Of a DNA stretch of 64,000 nucleotides, positions 20,001 through 32,788 are shown one piece after another. Under the pieces are notes generated by a model. That model had not been told where the DNA came from, made no database searches, and worked only from the letters and a program-made list of their open reading frames with translations. The DNA is taken from positions 33,173,596 through 33,237,595 of the forward strand of contig NC_092115.1 of the NCBI RefSeq assembly GCF_045679555.1, given 5' to 3'. A program made the translations under genes and the position numbers. Every line of letters begins with the position of its first letter. The stretch's first letter is position 1. The DNA comes from Salvelinus alpinus. Its lineage: Eukaryota; Chordata; Actinopteri; Salmoniformes; Salmonidae.

Positions 20001-21896
20001 TCCACCCCTTATATTAATGCTTCTAAAACTTTCACTTGCTTTGTCATAGGACTGAGTGGGGCATATGCTCTCCCAAGCTTCCCATATATCACTCATCATG
20101 CAAATGAGCGGGAATGTCACTCCTCGGCAGCAGATGGCCAGGGATGATAACAATGGCTCAACAGACGAGTTTCAATGTCTGCGACTTTATCGCTACGGCA
20201 ACAACAACCAAAGTATGTCATGAAAGCCTTGTCTGTTAATTTGATTTTTTTCCCCCCTTCTGTATCTTAGTACCTGTCTGTCTTTTTTTTTCTTCTCCTA
20301 TTTGAATGAATGAATACCCCTTTTGTCCTAGACCTTTTCTGTTACCGGAGAGGACTAGCTATCAGTAAAAGGCAGGGACCTGGAAGTGATGTTTGGTGAC
20401 TAAGGAAGGAAGGCTAGCTGCTGCATAGCAGATATTTAAGTAATTCGGTGTAATTCCTCCCTGTAGGCCATGTCAGCCTCCTGAGTTAGCTCATGCATTA
20501 GACAGGCCTGGATAGAGAGAGAGAAGGGGGAATAAAGAGAGAGAACAAACACAGTTCTTACAAAAGCCCCCCAGCCCCAGCGCCAGTGATGTCACCCGCG
20601 TCCTGCTGACTCCTGTTAATACAAGCCCCCATAGCAGAGAGTAAACAGTGGAAGCGTTTAGCAAACAGGGCCAGATTACAATGACAAAAGGAAGCCACAC
20701 TTCTGGGTGGAGCCTGGGGCGGGAGGGGAGGGGCAGGAAGCAGGGCGGGGGGAGGGGGGTTAGTATGGGGGTACGGGGCCGTAGCTTAGCCTTTCAAATA
20801 AGTGATACCCGTAAGGGGCCTCTTAGAGATGCAAGCATCCCCTTCCCCAGCTGACAACAGGGGCCACCCAAACACGCTTATCTCTAGGTTGTGCCGCTCC
20901 AGTCTCTGGGGAGAGACGTGTGAACACCATGTGTAATAATAATGAATTTTCTGTGCTTTTTTGTCATCTGCGAATTTTGGTTATGCAAGGCTGGGGACTT
21001 GAGGATGGCTGGGGTATATCATTACTTAAGGTTTGGCAGTTGATCATCAACTTGTTTAATACCTCATTTGAAAGTCTAATTTTGTAACTGTATTTCAAGC
21101 GCCATTGGTACATGCTGAAAAGAGGGACTGCCAGAGTACAGTCGTGTTCCTTTTGTTCTTTCTTTTGCATCATTCCTGTGAGATGGTGGTTTAGAAAATA
21201 TGAAAGCATAGAGCCATCACTTTAAAAATCATATCAAATAATAAAAGCATGTTCCTTTCTTTCCTTAGCCTGATGCAGACAATCATAGTGAAAGAACATC
21301 ATAAGCATTTGTCCAAGAAAGTACCGATTACTTCATGTCCTGAACTACTGTAAGACTGTTGTAATGTGAGAATAACACATCGATCAAATAAAACCCTAAA
21401 AAGGATCAACTTGTCAACAACAATCCTGACAAAATGAAAACCATTACAGAGGACAGTGTAGTAAGACCTGCAGTTCGGTTTTTCACAAATTCAGTGGAAG
21501 TCTAACGCAAACACGCAAAAAATATGCTTTGTCCCTGATTAATCTGCAAAAAGGTTTATCCCAAAGCCTACAACATGACCCGTTAACCAGCCTATAGTGT
21601 TTTCAAAACTATTTCATCAACAGGAAATATGCACAAAACTGGGGGGGAGTTAGTGGAGAAATGAAAAGAGGAGTGGGTTGGAGGAAATTATATGTCAGAG
21701 AAGGGTTCACATTTCAAAAGTCCTGTTCGTGTTTATAGAAAGTGTTTGATTGCATTCAGAAAAGTATTACAATTGGTCACATCTGTGTCTAAAAGCTTTT
21801 CTGCATTCTGCTGCAAATTATGTTAGCAAAGAAGTGAAATGTCAAAGCACCCTATTGTTTTTGAGCACCATACAGGCTTTGTGTAAAACCTACAAA
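17038..21896. other. Non-coding region
   Basis: No coding exon recognised. It includes a short CA tract (19946-19964), C/A-rich sequence at 19880-19965, and a GC-richer block at 20550-20850 that stands out from the AT-rich surroundings and could be regulatory. Confidence 0.45.
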
Positions 21897-22610
21897 TACA
21901 CTATATATACAAAAGTATTTGGACACCTCTTCAAATTAGTGGATTCGGCTATTTCAGCCACACCGGTTGCTGACAAGTGTATAAAATCGAGCAAACAGCC
22001 ATGCAATCTCCATAGACAAACATTGGCAGTAGAATGGCCTTACTGAAGAGCTCAGTGACTTTCAATGTGGCACCGTCATAGGATGCCGCCTTTCCAACAA
22101 GTCAGTTCGTCAAATTTCTGCCCTGCAAGAGCTCAGCCGTGAAGTGGTAGGCCACACATGCTCACAGAATGGGACCATCCGAATGCTGAAGCACGTAGCG
22201 AGTAAAAATCGTCTGTCTTTGGTTACAACACTCACTACCGAGTTCTAAACTGCCTCTGGAAGCAACGTCAGCACAAGAACTGTTCGTCGGAAGCTTCATG
22301 AAATGGGTTTCCATGACTTGAGCTGCCGCACACAAGCCTAAGATCACCATGCGCAAGGCCAAGCGTCGGCTGGAGTGGTGTAAAGCTCGCTGCCATTGGA
22401 CTCTGGAGCAGTGGAAACTCGTTATCTGGAGTGATGAATCACGCTTCACCATCTGGCAGTCCAACGGACGAATCTGGGTTTGGCGGATGCCAGAAGAACG
22501 CTACCTGCCCGAAGGCAGTTATAGCAGCAAAGGGGGGACCAACTCCATATTAATGCCCATGATTTTGGAATGACGAGCAGGTGTCCACATACTTTAGGTC
22601 ATGTATTGTA
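21897..22610 (+). mobile_element. Tc1-like element, third family, about 0.7 kb deleted copy
   Basis: TA-flanked ends are 'cactatatatacaaaagtat' with 'ttggacacc' and the inverse 'ggtgtccacatacttta...tgtattgta'. A plus-strand frame at 22349-22573 reads [17 protein letters not shown] and then [20 protein letters not shown]; the latter contains the first catalytic Asp of Tc1-type DDE transposases. The frame then jumps to the 3' end, so the second Asp and final Glu are missing. Non-functional. Confidence 0.85.
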
Positions 22611-23870
22611 TAATGTTTTCCATTGTTTATTTATTTCATGGTAAGAACCATAAATTACCTTTATGAGGTCAACCAACCTTTTCACATTTTATCTCAATTC
22701 AAATACAGTCAACTACATGGCAAAACAGAGCTCTAGTTTTCACTCAATACAACAAAGTAGGCATTAATATTCTCCAGTCATTAACCGGATATGTTAATAT
22801 CATTATATTCTAAAATAAAGTGAGGTTAATTTAAGATAAAATGCTTCATAATTGTCCTCAAATAAGATGAATAGCCAATCACCACCTCCTGGTTTATAGT
22901 GTGAACCCTGTAAACTCATCCGTCTGCCATTGTGCAACCACTTGATGCCTTGTTCATCACAGAAAGAGTCACATAAAAAGACTGGTACATTAAATAAATA
23001 AAATTTGCATATGCAAATATGGTGCAACAAAACATAAGTGCATGTTGTTGACATAGCTCCAGGATGTGTAACTATCTTTATGTTGATGTCAACAGGCAGG
23101 GAAGGTTTCTTTGAAAATAAACGACATTTTCCACGGGCATCATTATCTTCACTGCATGTCACTACATCGCAGTTAAAGAAACGATTAGTACTACCCGACA
23201 GCACCCTTGGGGAGAACTAGTGTATAACTGTGGGCGACCTTACACTATATTTTAAAGACGCACACCCAATGCTTAATCGAAGCCTCGTTATATTATGTCG
23301 AAGTTACTGCAGTACTGCAAAAGCTACATAGAATAACTGAGGGATCTGCTGTGATGGTGAAAAAGCCTGATTGCAGACTTTTCCCGTACTTTTCATGTCT
23401 TTCTTTAAGTTGGTGTACCATGGCCTACAGAAGCTCTGTAACAACTAACTGACACTTAAACGGGCCGATTCCTTATCAGACTAATATCATGGTCCTGATA
23501 TTGAGACCACTAAGGACCACATTGGTCTGGGTGTCAGTGCCCAAAATGTCTGGATCTGTGAATCGGCACCCAATGTTCTGCTGTGGGTCTGGACTAATGG
23601 TTCTGGACAAGATGGTTTTAGTAGTATCTAAGTTCATGGTTAAAATATATCGCCCAATACCTCCTCTGACCAGAGTTATGTGGCCAAGAAGGAATGATTA
23701 AACACACAAGTGCCAGGGCGCCTTGCTTCCCTAATGTGTGAGCCTGTTGGGCATGAATGGATAATGTTTAGGAATAATATGCCTTTTCTTGCTGACTTTT
23801 TACAGTGATCTTGGTCTGGATCGCATTTCAACATTTTAAATGGTCTTGAGCTTGCCACAGTTTTAAAACA
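22611..23870. other. Non-coding region
   Basis: No gene or repeat family recognised; short open frames only. Confidence 0.5.
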
Positions 23871-24914
23871 CTGGGTCTTGTTCTGGGTCTGAGTATAAAG
23901 AGGCTGGGTCTTGTTCTGGGTCTGAGTATAAAGAGGCTGGGTCTTGTTCTGGGTCTGAGTATAAAGAGGCTGGGTCTTGTTCTGGGTCTGAGTATAAAGA
24001 GGCTGGGTCTTGTTCTGTGTCTGAGTATAAAGAGGCTGGGTCTTGTTCTGGGTCTGAGTATAAAGAGGATGGGTCTTGTTCTGGGTCTGAGTATAAAGAG
24101 GATGGGTCTTGTTCTGTGTCTGAGTATAAAGAGGCTGGGTCTTGTTCTGGGTCTGAGTATAAAGAGGCTGGGTCTTGTTCTGGGTCTGAGTATAAAGAGG
24201 CTGGGTCTTGTTCTGGGTTTGAGTATAAAGAGGCTGGGTCTTGTTCTGGGTCTGAGTATAAAGAGGCTGGGTCTTGTTCTGTGTCTGAGTATAAAGAGGC
24301 TGGGTCTTGTTCTGGGTCTGAGTATAAAGAGGCTGGGTCTTGTTCTGTGTCTGAGTATAAAGAGGCTGGGTCTTGTTCTGGGTCTGAGTATAAAGAGGCT
24401 GGGTCTTGTTCTGGGTCTGAGTATAAAGAGGATGGGTCTTGTTCTGGGTCTGAGTATAAAGAGGCTGGGTCTTGTTCTGGGTCTGAGTATAAAGAGGCTG
24501 GGTCTTGTTCTGGGTCTGAGTATAAAGAGGCTGGGTCTTGTTCTGGGTCTGAGTATAAAGAGGCTGGTTCTTGTTCTGGGTCTGAGTATAAAGAGGCTGG
24601 GTCTTGTTCTGGGTCTGAGTATAAAGAGACTGAGTCTTGTTCTGGGTCTGAGTATAAAGAGGCTGGGTCTTGTTCTGGGTCTGAGTATAAATATACTGAG
24701 TCTTGTTCTGGGTCTGAGTATAAAGAGGCTGGGTCTTGTTCTGGGCCTGAGTATAAAGAGGCTGGGTCTTGTTCTGGGTCTGAGTATAAAGAGGCTGGGT
24801 CTTGTTCTGTGTCTGAGTATAAAGAGGCTGGGTCTTGTTCTGGGTCTGAGTATAAAGAGACTGGGTCTTGTTCTGGGTCTGAGTATAAAGAGGTTGGGTC
24901 TTGGTCTGAGTCTC
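23871..24914. repeat. 33-bp minisatellite, about 31 copies
   Basis: The unit starts CTGGGTCTTGTTCTGGGTCT and continues GAGTATAAAGAGG, repeated head to tail for about 1,040 bases with over 90% identity between copies. Because 33 is a multiple of three and the unit lacks stops in several frames, it produces open frames of 306-454 codons on both strands (minus: TQTQNKTQPLY units; plus: SEYKEAGSCSG units). Recurring variants (GATGGG for GCTGGG, TGTGTC for GGGTC, GAGACT) are scattered among copies, as expected from unequal exchange or gene conversion. Confidence 0.97.
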
Positions 24915-27900
24915 AATGGGTCTTCCACAGATCTTAACTCCATGTCTGATAAGCAGACAAACAGACCCGCCTACAAAGGCCAGGGGAGCAGTGGTTCCCC
25001 TGGGATGGCCAGGCAAAAGGATGACCACGAACAATGGCAACAGGTGTGTCTAATGGCTTCTGTAACGATGACGCTGATGAGCAGTAGACTGTCTTGATAT
25101 GAGTAATAATAAGTAGCATCCGGCAATGCATAGCTTACAAATTCGCCTCAATTTTATAACCTATGATCTTTAGCAGAATCTCTGCAGACAGAGTTGGATT
25201 GCTTGTACTTGTGCTCGAAGGTCAGTATTATCAATGCCAAAATCATAAGTCTTAATTAATTAAACACAAGAGTCTGGCACAATGTTTCACCTTGATAATT
25301 GTTGTTGACAAATCAACACTGACCCTTATTAGTAGTGCAGGGGTCCGTGTTAATAACAGCCGTTTACAGCAGTTTGTAAGACAGCCACAGCTTTTCATGA
25401 TGCCTACACAGAGAGAGATACACTTGAAAATACAAAAATACTCCCATTAATGTGGTTTACAATGTTTTGATTGCGCCCAATACAGGAAGCTTGCTGACGT
25501 GAATCAGAATGCAAATGCCCTTTTGAGCAAAACAAAGAAATTGATTATCAAGTAAGTTTCTTCAGCACAAGTAGCTTGCTTTGAGTGATTAATGGGCTCG
25601 GCCATTGATTTCCTTTTGTTTAGATCATTGTTAACTTTCTAGAGGCACAATTATAATTTGTTTCCAACAATAAACCCAATCTAGCTGGAGCAAATTAAAT
25701 CTTCCAACAGGCTCTTCCCAGTTATTTTACATATTTTCAACTGGATAGTTATTATCACAAGGCACTTTTCAGTTTTTATTAATTAAATTCTTGATTACAT
25801 TTTGATTTCTACAAAATATTAGACGTGAGCCTTGTGAGATTGGGAAGGGTTGTTGTTTATAGAATTATGGAAGACTTGACATGTAAGGTTCCCCCATTGT
25901 GCCAGTGGTTAAATCTTCATATGCTCAGTACAAAAAGCTGTATATCACATGGTAGAACATTGAGTTATCTACCTAGCACATATTTCAGATTGCTGTGAAT
26001 GAGAGAAAGATTTCTTTATATTTGTTCAAGGAACAGCCATTGTCTAGTTTTTTGAATAACATCACAAAAGGTATTTGATACGTTCTGAGTTCTCTCAGTA
26101 CAATGTACTATCGATATTTGCAAGTCAAATGCTACTGTTCAGAGTACTTCATCAAAGGGCTTTCGCCTTATTCTTTAAGATTTAGCACTTTGAAAACTTC
26201 CACAGATCCAGACATTTATACTTCCTGATTTCTCGCATCATCTCTCCAAGATAGTGATAATACGATTTCTGTGTTTTTCGCTGTTGAGAAACAAACTGGA
26301 TTATGAACAGATCACTACATAAACAGCTTTCTAAAAGGAGGCAGCTATTTTAAAAGAGGCTGAAGAAATGCAAAGAGGGATTTAAATTTTAATTTGAATT
26401 TATTCCAGCAAGTGAAAGGTTCTTTTGAGAGGGGATTTCAGCAAAGATGATGGTATTTAAAAGTGATAAACAAGCATCTAAACCTCCAGTGAAAAACAGT
26501 CATTTTGCTTCTTTCTAGTGTAGGGGAGGAATTGAGCTTTCTATGGTTACATCCCCAAAAAAATGAAAAATAAGTAATAGTAGTAATTAAAATGTAAATA
26601 AGTAGGATACGTGGAGATATTTCAACTGATTTGTAATTGAGTGATTAAAGAAAGGCCTTGATACATCTTTGTATTCTAGTCTCTGTAGAACACCAGGTGT
26701 ACAGTACATGTGTGGGCCATGTATACGTTGTACAAGATACTGCATTCTTTGGTTTATTTCAGTGTCATACAGTATATTATGTGTATACATGGTGACAAAC
26801 TACCTTGCGTCCATAGGAAGGCCTTAGAGAAGGACATCAACAAGACGTGTGTGCTTGCAAAAAAGGGCAACGCCATTAATAATAACTAATAAGTGTTATT
26901 CAGTAGGTGTATACTTTGATTGAGATTGATGGAGTGTGTGTTACTATGGGAGATTGCTTCCATGGATGGTTGCCCAAGGGCAAGGGTATCTCACTCTCAG
27001 CAGGTCTCTATGACCCGGTCGTTTAAAATGGCGTGTTTTGGAGACGGACGCTTTACAATCAATTCATGTCCAATGGTAAACTACAGAAGAGACATAATCT
27101 TTTCATATACTGTATATTATATAGTGCTACTTGTCTTATGGCTGAACTGCATGTTGGCTCTGTAACATCCCTGTCTACATTTTGAGCTGACCACTAAACT
27201 CATGCAGAGGAAAACCTATGCCACACAAGAAAGACAAAGAGTTACATCATTTTGTTGTACAGTTAATCCGATCATGGGCAGTGTTTGTGCATTTGCTATC
27301 TTCGGAAAATGCCAGCAAAGGCACTAAGTAAACCCATTTTACAAGACTCCCTCACAAGGATGCAGTGCCAGTATCGGGATACAATTTCACAGAGCAACTG
27401 TGGCTCAGTCACATAACCTAAGCAGGCTTAGGAAAATAGAGCACCACCAAGTGTTGCACTTTCTCCCTTTCCCTCTTTATGATGTATGTTTATCGGCAGA
27501 CATATGGCTGATTTCAGGTTTCAACATTTCAACAAGGAATAGAGAGAGAAATCTAAACTGATTACTGCTGAATGAAGTAGCAGCACAATCCCTTAGAGGT
27601 TAGGGTACTTCCTGTAGGCTGTGTAGATACGGCTCTGTGAGTTAGTGGGAATGGGAGACACTGCTAGTGTGCACCTGGCATTCTGCATTATAGCCTGGCA
27701 ACAACCCTCCTTTATAATTACACTGAACACACAGTAATTCAGGGTTGGGGCTGGAATAGGAAAACTGTATGTCCCCTGAGACTGCCTGTTGTAGTGGTCG
27801 GTTATGCAGAAAAGATGCTAGAGGTGCAAGTGACAATGCTGCCTTTGATGCTATTTACGGAGTTTACACTAGAAGGGATGAACATTTGTGTAGTACAGTG

Positions 27901-27972
27901 GAGCCATATTGCCCTTTTTCAGGAACTGAACTTGGAAAAGACAGATATGCACAGATACGTAAACGATTGAAC
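24915..27972. other. Non-coding region
   Basis: No gene recognised. AT-rich sequence without a clear repeat family. Confidence 0.5.
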
Positions 27973-29366
27973 TACATTAAACAAAAATATAAACGCAACA
28001 TGTAAAGTGTTGGTCCAATGTTTCATGAGCTGAAATAAAAGATCCCAGAAATGTTCCATATGCACAAAAAGCTTATTTCTCTCAAATTGTATGCATACAT
28101 TTGTTTACATCCCTGTTAGTGAGCATTTCTCTTTGCCAAGATGATCCAGCCACCTGACAGGTGTGGCATATCAAGAAGCTGATTAAACGGCATGATCATT
28201 ACACAGGTGCACCTTGTGCTGGGGACAATAAAAGGTCAATCTAAAATGTGCAGTTTTGTCACACAACATAATGCCACAGATGTCTCAAGTTTTGAGGGAG
28301 TGGGCAATTGGCATGCTGACTGCAGGAATGTCCACCAGAGCTGTTGCCAGATAACTGAATGTTCATTTCACTACCATTAGACGCCTTCAACGTCGTTTTA
28401 GAGAATTTGCCAGTACGTCCAACCGGGCTCACAACAGCAGACCACATTTAACCACGCCAGCCCAGGACCTCCACATCCGGCTTCTTCACCTGCGGGATTG
28501 TCTGAGACCAGCCACCCGGACAGCTGATGAAACTGGGGGTTTGTACACCAGGGTCTTGACCTGACTGCAGCTTGGCATCGTAACCGACATCAGTGAGCAA
28601 ATGTTTACCTTTGATGGCCACTGGTACGCTGGAGAAGTGTGCTCTTCACGGATGAATTCCGGTTTCAACTGTACCAGGCAGATGGCCTCGTGTGGGCAAG
28701 CAGTTTGCTAATGTCAACGTGTGTCCCATGATGGAGGTGGGGTTATGGCATGGGCAGGCATAAGCTATGAACAATGAACACAATTGCATTTTATCGATGA
28801 CAATTTGAATGCACAGAGATAGCGTAACGAGATCTTGAGGCCCATTGTCGTGCCATTCATCCGCCGCCATCACCTCATGTTTCAGCATGATAATGCACGG
28901 CCCCATGCCGCAAGGATCTGTACACAATTACTGGAAGCTGAAAATGTCCCAGTTCTTCCATGACCTGTATACTCCCCAGACATGTCACCCATTGAGCATG
29001 TTTGGGAGGCTCTGGATCGACATGTACGACAGCGTGTTCCAGTTCCCGCCAATATCCAGCAACTTCGCACAGCCATTGAAGAGGAGTGGGACAACATTGA
29101 TCAACTCTATACGAAGGAGGTGTTACGCTGCGTGAGGCAAATCATGGTCACACCAGATACTGACTGGTTTTTGATCCACACCCCTACCTTTTTTAAAGTA
29201 CTGTATCTGTGACCAACAGATGCATAGCTGTATTCCCAGTCAGGTGAAATCCATAGATTAGGGCCTAATGAATTTATTTAAATTAACTGATTTCCTTATA
29301 TGAACTGTAACTCAGTTAAATCTTTGAAATTGTTGCATGTTGAGTTTATATTTTTTGTTCAGCGTA
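27973..29366 (+). mobile_element. Tc1-like transposon, about 1.4 kb, inactivated copy
   Basis: TA-flanked inverted ends are TACATTAAACAAAAATATAA and TTTGTTCAGCGTA. The order matches a complete element: 5' end, transposase start near 28270, HTH region, catalytic region with a TDEFRF-like first Asp block near 28640, second-Asp block (QHDNARPH) near 28880, final-Glu block (SPIEHVWE) near 28985, then the 3' end. Several frameshifts and an internal deletion near 28530-28560 and 28690 break the reading frame. Same family as the copies at 4416, 37804 and 59332-60673. Confidence 0.88.
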
Positions 29367-30394
29367 AGATGATAGATTATGATACATTTTAAAGGTAGCT
29401 ATTTACTGTAAGGTTGGTGTTATGAGAGGGTAACAAGATGGATAATTGATCAATTGGACAGAATTGCGGGTCCATTAGCCAAGATGGGCTAAATGACCTG
29501 TTCGTATCATCCACATACTCCACAGTGTTTCCTCTGTCCTCATATTGGTGCATGTGTACAGAACGTGGAGCGTATCTGCCCTTTCCGGATATTTGATGCA
29601 AACTGTGTATGCTGATAAGACAAACACATGTTAATGTAAGTGTGGAAGTAAATAGGGGTACATCAAATAGGAGTGGAAAGTCAGACCTTACTTTCAGAGA
29701 GTACCACTAAAAGGCCTGTTAATCTCCATGTCACACTGGATTGTCGTTCTTTCACCACCTGCAGCGGTTTAATACCGCATACTAATTAATGTTCAATGCA
29801 TATCATAAATGATTACGTTGAATGCATGCAAGGTATCAAAATGCTTCTGTAGGTATTGAAAGGAAAGAATGAATGTAGACTCAAAGTAAAGTTTCTGCCG
29901 CATAGAGAGAGAAGTCAGATTGGAGCTACATTAGCATGTGAAAAGAATAAACAGGAGCATTCTCAGTTACACACTCCACCTGGCTGCTCACCAATGTCCT
30001 TGTCAGAAGTCCACCCACCGCACTGGCTTACACTGAAAGACCTCCTAGGGACTGCAGTGACCATTCACTGGGTTCTCTCTCAGTCCCATGCACCTGTGAC
30101 TGTTTTTGTGTTTGCTATTTTTTGCTTTGTCTTTTTCCTGGCAACGCGGTATCATTGGAGACACTTTCGCTCAAAAGGAATTCTCCTGCCCAACAATGTG
30201 GTTTGTTTGTTCACTGGCTGGATAGAGCAGGCTAGCTAGAGAGTGTCAAATTGAAAACAATGCTGCTAGTAATAATTAAAATGGCCACAAGAAAAATAAG
30301 CTGAGAGAAATAGGCCTATGACTATTTTAAATAAGGAAATGAGGTACTTTTCCTCCATCGGTTGTTGGTTTCTTGCCTTTTCGTGGGGACTCAC
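29367..30394. other. Non-coding region
   Basis: No gene recognised. The plus-strand frame at 29856-30239 has no splice or start support and no recognisable domain. Confidence 0.45.
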
Positions 30395-30536
30395 AGGTGT
30401 AGCTGGAAAGGTCCTCCTCCTTGCTTTCTTCAGACGGCTCATCCGGCTTCTCCATGGTCCTGGACCTTTGAGAGCTGCTTTTCCATATTCCAAAGGACTT
30501 TGCCACAATCGCTTTGTCCGCTCCTTTCATTGTTTT
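30395..30536 (-). other. Exon-like block, possible 5' exon of st18 or an unrecognised transcript
   Basis: On the minus strand a TGTTTTACAG acceptor is followed by 142 bases and a CCT/GTGAGTCC donor. The block stays open from an internal ATG (MKGADKAIVAKSFGIWKSS...) through a Lys/Glu/Ser-rich stretch to the donor. No known protein is recognised. Spliced directly to the st18 ATG exon it would not be in frame, so it would act as 5' untranslated sequence with an upstream ORF. It could also be a chance match to splice consensus. Confidence 0.3.
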
Positions 30537-32524
30537 CTGTAAAACACATTTACAGCATGACTTCCCAGGTTTATCCCGCTTGTGAGCCATCTGCCCTCTT
30601 TTCTGGCTCTCAATAAACCTGTGCTCATCTTCCCAAAGCCCAAAGTAAGAGAGAATTAGGGCATTGTGTGCATAAGCATTCTCTTTCCAGAAAATGTGCT
30701 GATTGCCCTGACGTATTTTATTTTAGAGCGCTTGGACATTGTTTCTTTGCTTGACATTTTGCATCCATGTGTGTTGAGAGCAGAGCAGCATTGCCCGAAT
30801 AAAACTGCTAAATAAAACAATACTTCAAAAAGTAAATAGTAGACATGCAAAAACTGCAAAACACATTTTCTCATTTAATCCAACTTAAAGGAAATAAAAA
30901 TAGCACATTATGCCCTAATTGAGTGCTGTACAGTCCACAAATACTATTAGAAGGCCGATCAGGATTAGCGGTGGAACATACCTAGTTATCTATCCCTGGC
31001 TGCCAAGACTGCTAGCAGTGGGCAACTAAATTTCAAAAGCTGGCAAATCCAGTTGTCTCCTAAATACAGAAAGTACTTAAATCCAGAGCTAACACAAGAA
31101 AAAGACGGATAAAGGGTGCTCTGCATATCACGGCAAAAGCGTGTGCACTTTTCAGAATCACTGGCTAGGTTAAACAAATATGCTAAGTAGAGATCAAACC
31201 AATCCTTTGATCTGCAGCCTAGTTTCCAGAGGAATGGTTTGGCTGTTGTTGTAAATAACTTGTAGAAATCTGTACCATTTGCCTTCAGGTAACATAAAAA
31301 GTGCCAGGGATTCATAGTCAAATATCCTGTGGTTAGAAAATAGATCAGATTCAAAAAAGTATATAAATATTTGAGCTACATAGCCTATACTCACTGTACC
31401 ATCATTTATTATATTCTGAAGTTTTATGATGATTGTAGGCTACTGTACAGTACTGTAGTCTATAGATTTGAGAAGTAGCTGACTATTGAATTACAGTCTA
31501 GCCTGTTCTATTTTGTATTTGGGGGGTAAAAAATGATCTCTTACCTCCAGCATCCCAGTCACGTCAAACACAGTGTGAAACTTTATGTCCAAACTTCATA
31601 CAAAAGAGGCTTGAAGAATTAGAATGCAGATAGCTATGCAACTTGCTGACTAACTTTGCCCCTCTGTTTTGATCCAGCACACAAAGAAAAACGCTGTCCA
31701 TTCAAAGCAGACAGCATAACTCTTTTCAGAGATGGGGGACCGTGAACAAACGAGGCCATGTCCTGAGCCGTGGCCAGCCACCAGCCACTCTCCCTCCCGT
31801 CAGCAGAGCAGAGCCCGGTGAGGGCCACTGGGCCTGGGACCAGCTGACACCACACCACCACACTCAACAGGCCAACAGTGCAACTTTTGTTGCAAACTAT
31901 CTTCTGGAGAGAAAAAAAAATCTTCCCTCCCAACTTGAACAGACAGTGAGCTTTTCTGTTTAGCAGCTGGCGTTGACCCTTCACCTCTACTACTCCTTGT
32001 TCTTCTTTTAGGGGACACAGCCATGTTTGTACTGTAGTCTCTCTATGAGTTGTGGCAGTTGGGAAATAACAAACAAAAATAGGATGAATTATATCAGCTC
32101 ATTGATTTCCATAGCTACCTCTAGTTGTGTTCAGAAGCATTCTTATTCTGAAGTTGCATGTAGTTAGTTTTGCAAGCTTGTAATGTCACAAAAACATTTA
32201 AGGCTCTAAATGCATAATTTATATATTTTCACTTCTTATAGTTTAGCTTCACAAATCGTGGACAGGTGGACCACACACATTTGTAATTTTGATCTTATAA
32301 GCTAGCTACCATGTCAGCACAACAACCAACATGTTCATTGTAAGTTGCTTCATGTTTTGCTTAAGTTTTTGACTTTATACAATTCATACATTACTTTTGA
32401 TGTCACTCCCCTACGTCTTAGAAAGGTATGCTGTATCAAGGATGGTGGATCTCTACTGGATTTCTAATGGGGCGCAATTCCAACTGAGACTTAACCTACA
32501 GTGTTGCCAGTGTTTATGTGAATT
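30537..32524. other. Non-coding region; possible minus-strand 5' exon around 31545-32024
   Basis: A good minus-strand donor (GCTGGAG/GTAAGAG) lies at 31545. Upstream of it, GC-richer sequence to about 32024 contains a 74-codon minus-strand frame starting MAVSPKRRTRSSRGEG. No protein family is recognised. The rest shows no gene. Confidence 0.3.
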
Positions 32525-32788
32525 TATAAACTGGGTGGTTCCAGCCCAGAATGCTGATAGGCTGACAGCCGTGGTATATCAGACCGTAGACCACGGGTAT
32601 GACAAAACATTTATTTGTACTACTCTAATTACATTGGTGACCAGTTTATAATAGCAATAAGGCACCTCGGGGGTTGGTGGTATATGGCCAATATAAGCGA
32701 TCCGCGATGCGTTGTGAGTAAGAACAGCCCTTAGCTGTGGTCTATTGGCCATATACCACACCCCATTGGGCCTTATTGCTTAAGTAAG
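32525..32788 (+). repeat. Fold-back DNA repeat, near full-length copy
   Basis: Runs from 'aaactgggtggttccagccc' through 'taatagcaataaggcacctc' to 'gggccttattgctta'. It is the inverse of the copy at 5583-5877. The GGTATATGGCCAATATA and TCTATTGGCCATATACC halves can pair into a long hairpin. Confidence 0.75.

Noticed and set aside
23871..24914. CRISPR-like array
   Set aside because: Units are contiguous, without unique spacers, in a vertebrate genome.
23676..25040. 454-codon minus-strand open frame
   Set aside because: It consists almost entirely of the 33-bp minisatellite; comparable open frames exist on the other strand. No splice or start context or non-repeat domain.
31634..31984. 116-codon minus-strand frame
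   Set aside because: No recognisable domain; kept only as part of a possible 5' exon cluster.
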